DNA from: Omphiscola glabra
Lineage: Eukaryota > Mollusca > Gastropoda > Lymnaeidae
Length of the DNA stretch: 64,000 nt
Direction: 5' to 3'
Assembly: GCA_964017045.1 (NCBI GenBank)
Contig: OZ024799.1
Coordinates: 33,374,236 to 33,438,235, forward strand
Part shown: one piece after another, positions 54,500-64,000 of the stretch
Numbering within the stretch: position 1 is the stretch's first letter
Layout of the letters: each line of letters begins with the position of its first letter
Position numbers and translations under genes: made by a program
The notes under the pieces: model-generated
Database searches by the model: none
What the model was told of the DNA's origin: nothing
What the model saw: the letters and a program-made list of their open reading frames with translations, nothing else

Positions 54500-56800
54500 A
54501 GAGAAAGTACCTTTTTTTAATGCTCGAGCTGTGCAATCCAGGAGAAGGTTGTTTTAATTCAAATAGAGATAAGAGGCAGACCAAATTAGTCGTAATTCCG
54601 AGAACATATCGAAATATTATACATTTATTCCAATTAATAGTAATTAGTGTAACAAGTAATAAACTGTACATTTGGGATTAGGTTTTCTTAATTAACAAAT
54701 AACGCTTCTTTAAACAATACAAAAATCTCGCTAAGCCAGACTCTGGAACTTGAGTCGGGAACTGTTTAGGAATAGTTAGAAGATTATCAAATTTAAACTG
54801 GGATTTCCTGTCGAAAATCTTGTCGGATAAAATAAAATGTCGTCGTATCCTTCTTTAGTTCGTTTTGTTAAACAAAAACTTCTGATTGACATCCAATGCC
54901 GGAGTATTTGGCTGAATGTCTAAGTTGTAATACCGACCCCACACTCCTGTTGCTATGACTGTTACACCACTCATCCGCCAGACTTCCTGTCGCACACTCC
55001 TAAATCTGGGCTACGGACATAAGGGCCAGGTATGCATTAGTCAAAATGTCGCCCCCCCCCCACCCCGACCCTGCAAGCGGGGCAGATAACCTTTGTTTAA
55101 TCGAGTTATCTGTCCCGACTCATGAAAGCCGTCGAGATGCATGTCGAGTGGCCAAGTCTTGAAACAAGGGCAGATAAATAAGCAAACAGTTGACGTAAGG
55201 CAGCGTCCGTCTTGTTTGATCTCCCCAACAAAATTTGAATTGCCGAGTCGCCGGAACGGCTGAGTCGCCCGTCAACATTCCGTGTCCTTCTCTAGTTTAA
55301 TTTTTTTTTTTTTTATCGTGGGTGAAGTTTCTCCTAACTGGTTTGTGCTAGAGTCCAGAGACAAAACATTGAAACTAAAAGAAATGGCGCACTGGCCAGC
55401 GAAGATTGTTATGTAGAGAAAGGACGCGATGACATCACTGGCCATCCATGATTGTACGAAGGGAAAGGGCGCATTGACAATCACTGGCCATCCAAGGTTG
55501 TATGAAGAGGAACGAGCCGATGACAAGCAGATGTGCTATTGGACGTCAGCAGTCGGGTGGCATAGGTGATCAAGAGTCCTCACCGGGCGCGGCTGAGAGT
55601 TCCGTTAGTTCGTTAGTGGGATTTCAAACCGTGTCTTGGTTACAGACATAGTGAAGCCATTCGAGAAGATCGGTGCTTATGGGAATAGGTTAAAATAGGA
55701 GCGCTGCAATTTTTAAATTAAACAATTCCATACCGAAGAAAAAAAAAATCTTAGCTATCAATTATTTAATGTAAACTTGTTGTGAAAATTGCTTGATTGT
55801 TAAATACACAAAAAATCATTAAAAAAAAAACACAATAGAAACTCTATCAAACCTGAAAAAAAACGACACATGTCATGGTTCTCAGCAATGCACAGTTAAA
55901 TTTGCATACGAGCTTTGAAATGGGCGAGAGTATAGCAGCTGGACATCGTACAGGGCCATGTGAACAGGACATATTGTGATGGTGTTGGGTACATTTTCTT
56001 AACATCGCCACCTTTGTGTCTGCATTCAACCCACTTACACTGCGTTAATGAAATGCGTGGACGATCTGGGGCTCAATGGGACTCATTTTTGTGTTGAGGT
56101 ATCGTTTGGGCCGACTGTTGTCGTTCTACCGATTCTACTGCGAATGTTGTCATTGCACTTGCGACATTTCAAATTATAAAGCATATAAAAAATTTGTTGA
56201 GAAGAATTGAAGAGAACGGTACAGACAAGGTAATGTATTGTTAAAATTTCGACATGTTCAGAATCGAATGGAAGAGTAGGATTAACGAAGGTGCAGGGAC
56301 GGGGAAGAGCAATGGCAGAGATTGAAATTATAGAGAGATTTATATAGACCACCAAGCCACCCATATTTATATATATATATATAATGGCACAGATATACAT
56401 GATTGCAAAAATCAGTTAAAAGGACAGAAAAATATCAAATAACCGATTGGTTAAAGCTTAGTCCATTATTTCCACATACGGTTCGTTCCCACAACAAAGA
56501 GTTTTTAGGTCAAATGGCCTGTAAGTCAATCAGTGTCACGTAGAAGGATGGCCACTTTAAAACGACCTCTGACATCGATATTTGATTGGCCGTTCTTTGC
56601 GCCCTATAGATAATGGATACGCCGAGATGAAAAATCAAATCATGATATTTATCAAGAAAATGATGGATCAAAATACATTTTATGAAAATAAGATTTTCAA
56701 AAAATTACTGAGCCCTTCCTTTACTTTGGACCTGGCTATTGAGCTTTCCTTTGGACCTGGCTATTGCGATGGATGAACATGGCTTGTATTTTTAAATACT
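54500..56800. other. AT-rich DNA, no supported gene
   Basis: A 2.3-kb stretch without a tandem array apart from a (TA) run at 56368-56383. An imperfect duplication lies at 55425-55510 (CACTGGCCATCCA then a TGTA.GAAG.GAA segment). Frames 55272-55526 and 56083-56400 on the minus strand have no motif. Confidence 0.45.
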
Positions 56801-56807
56801 ATCAAAG

Positions 56808-57008
56808 AAGGTGGCTAACGTCAGACCACGAAAAGGGGGCTAACATTAGACCATGAAAAGGTGGCTAAATTCAGGCCATGAAAAGGTGGCTAAATTCAGG
56901 CCATGAAAAGGTGGCTAAATTCAGGCCATAAAAAGGTGGCTAAATTCAGGCCATGAAAAGGTGGCTAAATTCAGGCCATGAAAAGGTGGCTAAATTCATA
57001 CCATGAAA
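56808..57008. repeat. 25-bp minisatellite, 8 copies
   Basis: Units read GTGGCTAAATTCAGGCCATG then AAAAG; the first two and last two copies are diverged, the middle ones nearly identical. Confidence 0.94.
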
Positions 57009-57037
57009 AGTTGATTAACTCAGATAATAAAGATGAT

Positions 57038-57040
57038 AAT

Positions 57041-57078
<38 letters not shown>
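57038..57078. repeat. (GA) microsatellite
   Basis: A pure GA run of about 38 bp followed by GGGAGGGG. Confidence 0.95.
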
Positions 57079-57082
<4 letters not shown>

Positions 57083-57084
57083 GA

Positions 57085-57870
57085 AAAAAATAAAGAAAGG
57101 ATCGCCAGCCGCCTTGATTTATATACAACGCCGCTGCCTAATTAATATACAACGCGTCTGTCACAGGAAGGGGGGTCAGCTGAATATGAGCGATGGATAT
57201 CAGGTTCGAGTTACGGAAAACCTTGCCACCATGATCTCACCTAATATCATAATGGAGTTTTACATAAGAATACTTATTTAGTGCTATTTAGATTGCAACC
57301 TGGTGTCATATTTATTATTCCTGTCTTAATATCGACCACGCCACGCAGATCATGTGGGAAAAGTTAAAAAAGACCGCGGGCTTTGTGGATATGCATATTG
57401 GTACTATTACAGAATACTACTTCAAATATATTTTATGCACTATGTATGTGAGCAGTCGCGATCAGCTTTATATACGCCATTAACAAAAGCTAATGACTAT
57501 GATATGTGAGTTTCAAAACTACAATGGCAAGAATGGAAGTCCAACCACCTGAGCTATGGGCATAATGGAAAGCCATCAAATGATCGAGGAGTTGACCTAT
57601 ATGTGCTGGATATGATTTCACAACTGTGGAAATACAATCCGAAGACAATCATACCATTCGACTCCTGTATCGTCAATACGTATGTGAAATATTCTGAAGC
57701 ACTTTGAAGTACTGCATTCATAAGCCGTATTTACAACTCTTTATAATCCTTATAACATCCAGAAAGATTATTTGGAAAGAGTTAAAGAAAATAGCAAGAT
57801 ACCGAGGGCTTAAAGTAATTTTTAATGGTCTCTGTACACCACTAGGTGTTTGAAAAGCAAAGAAGAAGAC
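57085..57870. other. No supported gene
   Basis: Unique DNA with a short imperfect duplication of ATATACAACGC at 57120-57155. No motif. Confidence 0.45.
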
Positions 57871-57872
57871 TA

Positions 57873-58345
57873 ACATGCACACTGAAGCACTGTACTAACA
57901 TGCACACTGAAGCACTGTACTAACATGCACACTGAAGCACTGTACTCGTATGCACACTGAAGCACTGTACTCGCATGCGCACTGATGCACTTTACTCGTA
58001 TGCACACTGAAGCACTGTACTCGTATGCGCACTGATGCACTGTACTCGTATGCGCACTGAAGCACTGTACTCGTATGCACACTGATGCACTGTACTCGTA
58101 TGCGCACTGAAGCACTGTACTCGTACGCAGACTGAAGCACTGTACTCATATACAGACTGAAGCACTGTACTCATATGCAGACTGAAGCACTGTACTCATA
58201 TGCAGATTGAAGCACTGTACTTATATGCAGAATGAAGCACTGTACTCATATGCAGAATGAAGCACTGTACTTATATTCAGAATGAAGCACTGTACTCAAA
58301 TGCACACGGCAATACCGTACTCGTACGTACACGGAAGTACTGTAC
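57873..58345. repeat. 25-bp minisatellite, about 19 copies
   Basis: Units read ACTGAAGCACTGTACTCGTA then TGCGC, with TGCAC, TGCAG and TAACATGCAC variants arranged in blocks from left to right (AACATGCAC, then CGTATGCGC/CAC, then CATATGCAG). Several minus-strand frames are open over it. Confidence 0.95.
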
Positions 58346-58349
58346 TCAT

Positions 58350-58975
58350 AAGTACACAAGGGTTCTCTCCAGGTTTCTCCCCATGGGGATTGTATTAATA
58401 TCAAGACACTGTAATACATCAGCCTCCACCTCTTCAAGAGGTTCGCTTGATTGTGAGGGTGGTCACGTGATCCATTGTCGCCGTCTTCTCAATCAGATGA
58501 CAATCAAATAAAGGGTAAGGCCAGGGGCGCATAAATCTCACGGAATATCGCCGCTATTGGCAGTTACATCCCTTCCTTGAGCCCCCCAGCCGGAACCTGT
58601 TTCCCAAGGAGAGGGTGCATCAGAAGAGAGGGGTGGGGGTGCCATAATTTGATTAGGCGGGAGTAGGTTCTGCCTTTGTGTCGATATTCAATGCTATCAA
58701 ATTCGAGGTATCAGAAGTTCTCGTGGAAGGATGAAAAAAATAAAAGTGGTGGGAGGGGGGTAGAAGAGAAATAAAGATGAGAATTGTACGAAAATTGAAA
58801 AAAAATGCAAGAGACGTCAATCAATCTGAAGCATGTAGCGAAGATTTCAGTGTTTCTAGTTGCTAGCCCCCCCCCCCCCCTCTTACGGTCGCCAACATTC
58901 TTCCATGCTCCTTTTATTCTTCTTCCCCGGTCCGATATTCAAATTTTGCGAATGGGCTTCTTGGGACGTCGACCA
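58350..58975. other. No supported gene; homopolymer tracts
   Basis: Poly-C at about 58867-58880. Frames 58805-59072 read through this tract and have no motif. Confidence 0.45.
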
Positions 58976-58982
58976 ATTTATA

Positions 58983-59240
58983 TTATCCTTCCCCATAGGT
59001 CACTTTGGGCATCATAACGAATGCATTATGAATAGGCCACGGGGGTGTTTTGTACGCTCGTTCCCAGTCTAGAAGTCTATCAGCGGTGTAAGGGATGAAC
59101 ACAACGCCAGCGAAATATGCCCTCAGACGCTTGCCATACAGATCGGCGTCTAGACCTGTTGGAGTGATGAAGTTCCCGAGGATGGATCCGAGTCGATTCA
59201 AATTTTGATGAGGGTTCCATAAACGTGAGGGCGATGGCAT
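58983..59240 (-). CDS. Unrecognised open frame, 85 residues (100 with upstream extension)
   Basis: The minus-strand frame is open upstream of the ATG for about 15 further codons to a TGA. Its composition is varied and protein-like: SRLWNPHQNLNRLGSILGNF, then TPTGLDADLYGKRLRAYFAG, a hydrophobic VVFIPY and an aromatic WERAYKTPPWPIHNAF segment. It is not read from a repeat, and GC is higher here than in the flanks. I cannot assign it. It may be a mobile-element or retrogene fragment or an internal exon; no good splice sites are evident. Confidence 0.3.
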   Translation of the reverse strand: MPSPSRLWNPHQNLNRLGSILGNFITPTGLDADLYGKRLRAYFAGVVFIPYTADRLLDWERAYKTPPWPIHNAFVMMPKVTYGEG

Positions 59241-59289
59241 GCGTGTTACGAGGATACTCGAGAGATGAAGACTAAGTTCTCAGAGGTGA

Positions 59290-60285
59290 TATAAGTTATA
59301 GCGCAAACATTTTGGTTGATACCACAAGCGCGGAGCGGGTATACATTAAAATTATGTTAACGTGATTTTGTTCCAATGAACGGTACATCCTTCTCCCCCC
59401 CCCCACTTCCCACAACCACACACTACATACACGTTCTTTGAATTGGTTTATGCTCTTGATGCCTGCTAGATATCTATTTCAGCTTTTCAGTAGCCCTCTC
59501 AGGTGCAGCCGAAATTGAAACAGCACCCACAGGGCTGCCAACTGTGACATTTTACAGTTGGAAGTAAAGGCATAGATAGGGTAGGGATCATGATTACAAG
59601 TTGCCTGTAATGGATATGAGGCGAGAGGCTAAGGTGGAAGTCCCTGGGTCATAATTCTAGATACGCAGCCCCGAGAAAGCTGCTCCTAGGGAAAAGTCTC
59701 GTCCCAGCTACTTCGTTAACTAGTTGCGGGGTGGAAACCCACTGTAGAACCTTCTTTAATGGTGTCTGATGCTGGGGGAAGATATTAGGATGTAAATTTA
59801 CCATCCCTACTCCTTGCAAAGTCGATCGTGTGTATGCGCAGAGCCGAAACGACCGGGTGTCCTTGGGTTGGAACCCGATCGAGCGGACTCGGGTCTGGGC
59901 TATCCTGTTAAAGGGACATCTCCAACGTGTTGCTTATTAGAGGGGATGCGGTGGGGAGGGCATAAGGAGCACATGCTCGACGGCCCGCTGATGCCATTTC
60001 TTAATGTTATATTTCAGTAGTCCTCTAAGTAGACTGTGGAGATGGAGTTATACGCTTACGACTAGAAAGAAATCACCTAAGCTTTACGGCTCATCAATGA
60101 TGCTCTAAACCTCACTTCCTTTTCATCGAACAGACACCTTTGCTGTACTTGAGAACTCAAATTACTGCTAGTTCCCTTTGACCTTATGTCATTACTAAAT
60201 ACATTTTGACTCTATTTTTGTTTTAGTCAAACGTTCTATTAACTTCAAACAATCATCGATGCGAGTGCTACTCACCTGGAGGAGG
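59290..60285. other. Mixed DNA with a GC-richer block
   Basis: 59640-60020 is GC-richer and has the look of an inserted element (GGGGTGGAAACCCACTGTAG, CAACCCGATCGAGCGG-like words), with a 68-codon frame at 59814-60020. No diagnostic motif; class unknown. Confidence 0.3.
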
Positions 60286-60289
60286 TAAA

Positions 60290-60437
60290 TGACAGATTTT
60301 AAGACTTCAATGACAGATTTGAATACTTCATTAATCAGATTTGAAGACGTCAATGACAGACTTAAAGACGTCAATGACAGATTTGAAGACGTCAACGACA
60401 GACTTAAAGACGTCAATTACAGATTTGAAGACTTTCA
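60290..60437. repeat. 21-bp repeat, about 7 copies
   Basis: Units read GACAGATTTGAAGACGTCAAT, with GACTTAAAGACGTC alternating in the middle. GACGTC in many units is a palindrome. Confidence 0.9.
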
Positions 60438-60667
60438 GTACGCAGCTTAGTATAGAGTGCAGTTTTACTTTATCAAAAGTAGGCGGACCTCAGCCCACGT
60501 GATGTGCTCACATCTGAAGGGAAGTATTGAGGGTAAAAAAACACAGGGAGTAGCATGACGTCCGGTTCAATAACGCGCGTTTAACATTGAATAGCAACGT
60601 TTCCTTTCTTACGAGTTGTAAGCTGGACACGTAACATGTAAATACCTCTACGAGGTTTAACCACGGG

Positions 60668-60730
60668 CGTAAAGACAACCCGGGCTGAGTAAAGACAACG
60701 CGGGCTGAGTAAAGACAACCCGGGCTGACC
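60668..60730. repeat. 20-bp repeat, 3 copies
   Basis: Units read GTAAAGACAACCCGGGCTGA (variant AACGCGGGC). Confidence 0.92.
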
Positions 60731-60804
60731 GTGATATTTCCATACGTTTTTTGCAGGGTTACTTGGGGACACTGAGCGACCTCCCTTCGGCAAGTGGGTA
60801 AATA

Positions 60805-61115
60805 TAAGCATCGCTATATTAATGGGGAAATAGAAGTATCGATATATATTAATGGGGGAATAGAAGTATCGATATATATTAATGGGGGAAAGAATTATCG
60901 ATATATATTAATGGGGGGAATAGAAGTATCGATATATATTAATGGGGGAATAGAAGTATCGATATATATTAATGGGGAAATAGAAGTATCGATATATATT
61001 AATTGGCGAATAAAAGTGTCAATATATTATTGGGTAAATATACGTATCGACATATTAACGGGGGAATATGAGTATCGATATAATAATGGGGGAAATATAA
61101 GCATCGATATTTATT
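60805..61115. repeat. 30-bp AT-rich minisatellite, about 10 copies
   Basis: Units read ATCGATATATATTAATGGGG then GAATAGAAGT. It is ten codons long, so the frame 60794-61189 stays open (YINGGIEVSI repeats); right-hand units are shortened and diverged. The frame is not accepted as a gene. Confidence 0.94.
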
Positions 61116-61119
61116 TTAA

Positions 61120-62480
61120 ACAAGTAAACGCCTTTTCCAATTCACATCCCGAAATTAACCGGCCGGCTGTCACTAGCAAAGACGGCTAGTGGCGTTCAAG
61201 GCGTAGTTCCTCACGCTGGTCTACTTATTGTGTATGGCAATATTTTGGTTTATTTAATAGTTTGTTTGAGAATTGTAACATAACAAGTTAACCGTACTCA
61301 GTCACATGACAGTGTCATTTATTTCTATTCACGATGGCGTAGGGATATAGTAATCATATAATATCACGAGAAAAAAGCAGTGTGTAGAGGAAGGAGAACT
61401 CATGAGTTTCTGGGTATGAGTGTACGGTAGTCAGTCGGCGGAGAAGGACGCCATTTTGTCATGATTTGCTTGCTATGATGTGAATTTGATTTAATGTTAT
61501 AAAAAGTGTATGATATTCTTTACACTGTAACTTTATCAGTTACAGGGATGTTACAATGTGGAGGAATTATTTTATCATCGTCAGGTAATAAAGTACCGTG
61601 TGAATTATTCAGTGGATTTATTCAGCTCTTCAATTAGCATAAGTTAGAAGTTATAATTACAAGTGACTATGGACAGGTCATCCATTACATATAGTATTAA
61701 TTAACATACATAGAGTAAAATTACGTTATGTATTGTTACAAGAATCATTTGAAAAATATTGGTCGAGAACATGTTTCGTATGTTACAACAATCACTTCAT
61801 CAAAATATATTGATAGCAATTTTAAAAATAAATTAATATATATATATATATATATATTATACATATTTAAGTTTTTGATATTTGACTCTACCCACTGGGA
61901 ACGTCAAATAACGTTCAGCACATTCTGCTCTTGTGACTATATGAGTTTACACTGCTTACTTTATGACCAGCAGTAGGTGAACTCTTGTGGTCTAAACCAA
62001 ACATTCTGAGAAGAGAAACACAAATGAAATGTTGTAACCTAGAAAATTATCATGCTCGAACCAAAGTACAGTGTTAAAAAAAAGGGCTTATGAACCTTTC
62101 GGGCCGGACACCAGTGTTCAAGGACTGTTTAATTGGTTCAGCTCGTTCATGTGCGTGGTCGAGGTCTGGAATTCGTTAGGGGAAGGCGAACACGAGGGTA
62201 CCAACATTGATTAGGGATTGTAATATGTTTCTTAAGCGACAACAAGGAAAGCACTACCCCAGGGAGATACAGTAGGCTTGTAAGATCGATGAGCTGGAGA
62301 TTAAGAAAGGAAAAGGAGGCGGAAAAAGTGATAGGCAATTCGTGACTGAGCGAAACCCACATGGTGATTTGAGATACACACTAGGGACAGAGTGGCATGC
62401 GCACCTAATGTGCAATTATTATATGATAATGTGCAGTGTATTTGGACCCTAGTGAGTCAACTAAGGAAGTGAGCTGTATT
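61120..62480. other. AT-rich DNA, no supported gene
   Basis: A (TA) microsatellite lies at about 61836-61857. Frames 61728-61976 and 62147-62362 have no motif. Confidence 0.5.
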
Positions 62481-62482
62481 AT

Positions 62483-63053
62483 TACTTGACATAACGCGCA
62501 CAACAATGGCGGTGGCATTGCGTGAACTTAACGTCTACCGGAGTTACTTGACATAACGCGCACAACAATGGCGGTGGCATTGCGTGAACTTACCGTCTAC
62601 CGGAGTTACTTGACATAACGCGCACAACAATGGCGGTGGCATTGCGTGAACTTACCGTCTACGGGAGTTACTTGACATAAAGCGCACAACAATGGCGGTG
62701 GCATTGCGTGAACTTACCGTCTACCGGAGTTACTTGACATAACGCGCACAACAATGGCGGTGGCATTGCGCGAACTTACCGTCTACCGGAGTTACTTGAC
62801 ATAATGCGCACAACAATTGCGGTGGCATTGCGTGAATTTACCGTCTACCGGAGTTACTTGACATAACGCGCACAACAATGGCGGTGGCATTGCGTGAACT
62901 CACCGTTTACCGGAGTTACTTGACATAACGCGCACAACAATGGCGGTGGCATTTCGTGAACTTACCGTCTACCGGAGTTACTTGACATAACGCGCACAAC
63001 AATGGCGGTGGCATTGCGTGAACTTACCGTCTACCGGAGTTACTTGACATAAT
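62483..63053 (+). repeat. 62-bp minisatellite, 9 copies, each with a micro-ORF
   Basis: Units read ACTTGACATAACGCGCACAA, then CAATGGCGGTGGCATTGCGT, then a GAACTTACCGTCTACCGGAGTT segment. Each unit has ATG in strong context (ACAATGG) starting a 16-codon frame, MAVALRELTVYRSYLT, that ends at the TAA in the next unit. The ATG is intact in all units but the one near 62816 (ATTG). Because 62 is not a multiple of three, no long frame crosses the array. Confidence 0.95.
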
Positions 63054-63054
63054 A

Positions 63055-63254
63055 TGCGTTCAAGTTATACCATTCGTAAGAACTCCAATTAGTGTTAACT
63101 TATGAATAGATTTTAATGTTCGCACTTAATGAGCACAGCGTTACAGCCACTACATACAGACCTAGAGAATTATTTTTAGATAATCAATATCCAAAGAAGA
63201 GTTACAAACTAAATGTCCCCGAAGTTTAATTTCAAAATAAGTTGCCTTCTTGGA
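63055..63254. other. No feature seen
   Basis: Short AT-rich unique stretch between two arrays. Confidence 0.5.
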
Positions 63255-63815
63255 TTCAGTGAAAGGAAGTTTGTAAATGCTGGGTTACAAGAAGGGCTCT
63301 AAAGTGTATATAATAATAAGAAATAAATAGTTTGTGAATTCTGGCTTACAGGAAGGGCCCTAAAGTGTATGTAATAATAAGAAATAATAGTTTGTGAATT
63401 CTGGCTTACAGGAAGGGCCCTAAAGTGTATGTAATAATAAGAAATAATAGTTTGTGAATTCTGGCTTACAGGAAGGGCCCTAAAGTGTATATAATAATAA
63501 GAAATAGTAGTTTGTGAATTCTGGCTTACAGGAAGGGCCCTAAAGTGTATGTAATAATAAAAATAATAGTTTGTGAATTCTGGCTTACAGAAAGGGCCCT
63601 AAAGTGTATGTAATAATAAGAAAGGGCCCTAACGTGTATGTAATAATAAGAATGGGCCCTAAAGTGTATGTACTCATAAAAAGGGCCCTAAAGTGTATGT
63701 AATAATAAGAAAGGGCCCTAAAGTGTATGTAATAATAAGAAATGGCCCTAAAGTGTATGTAATAATAAGAAAGGGTCCTAAAGTGTGTGTAATAATAAGA
63801 AAGGGCCCTAAAACC
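63255..63815. repeat. 60-bp repeat passing into a 30-bp derivative
   Basis: Five to six 60-bp units (GAATTCTGGCTTACAGGAAG, GGCCCTAAAGTGTATGTAAT, AATAAGAAATAATAGTTTGT) occupy 63255-63610. From there to 63815 only the GGGCCCTAAAGTGTATGTAA + TAATAAGAAA half is repeated, about seven times. The shorter array looks like a deletion derivative of the longer one. Confidence 0.94.
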
Positions 63816-64000
63816 ATTTTCTCGAAAGGATGAGGTCTAAATCCCCAAGTCACAAAAGAAAGAAAGGTCAAAAAAATAAAAAAAGTAAAAATGTTGGTCG
63901 CAGATTGAACAAGAAGGTACTGACTTCCGGTTTAGTTCCGTTGATTTCCGAAGACGTCTTCATCGTGTGCTCGTAAGAGGAAGCGCGTCACATTAAGACT

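Overview
The window looks like AT-rich, gene-poor animal nuclear DNA, and a gastropod mollusc is the best guess. I see no operons, ribosome-binding sites, rRNA, tRNA or CRISPR arrays, and no multi-exon gene I can name. The mollusc guess rests on three things: a SPIN-like hAT element (SPIN has been reported from the pond snail Lymnaea stagnalis as well as from tetrapods and a triatomine bug), retroposon tails ending in AAT-type microsatellites, and very heavy minisatellite content. All species-level statements are inference.

The dominant content is tandem repeats. About 37 minisatellite arrays with unit lengths from about 10 to 170 bp cover roughly a fifth of the window (my hand sum is about 13.5 kb). 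Units of 24-28 bp are common. Three unrelated 26-bp arrays lie almost end to end at 10636-12597, and another 26-bp array lies at 36885-37687. Most long open frames in the window are translations of these arrays, not genes.

The second layer is non-autonomous DNA transposons. Four hAT-type elements have recognisable ends: 12043-12217 and 28609-28782 (one family; perfect 8-bp target duplication on the second), 44510-44992 (perfect CTCTATAG duplication), and 45905-46101 (perfect TTCTAGAA duplication). A fifth, the SPIN-like copy at 42377-42564, is degraded. A pogo/Tigger-like MITE appears at 3473-4140, with possible relatives near 5090 and 9985; two of these three have tandem arrays inside them. 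Retroposon remnants (an endonuclease fragment at 54268 and two related 3' tails at 14395 and 54427) and several unclassified dispersed repeats fill further space.

Coding evidence is weak. The best candidate by homology is a short frame at 30209-30382 whose translation fits a SAP DNA-binding motif. The best by gene architecture is 15505-15858, with a TATA-like box upstream and AATAAA overlapping the stop. Other open frames (5521-5742, 34478-35252, 36153-36549, 40360-40713, 48688-48957, 52227-52628, 58983-59240) are listed as low-confidence exons or transposon fragments. No genes can be shown to work together. The window reads as intergenic or intronic DNA shaped by transposon insertion and tandem expansion.
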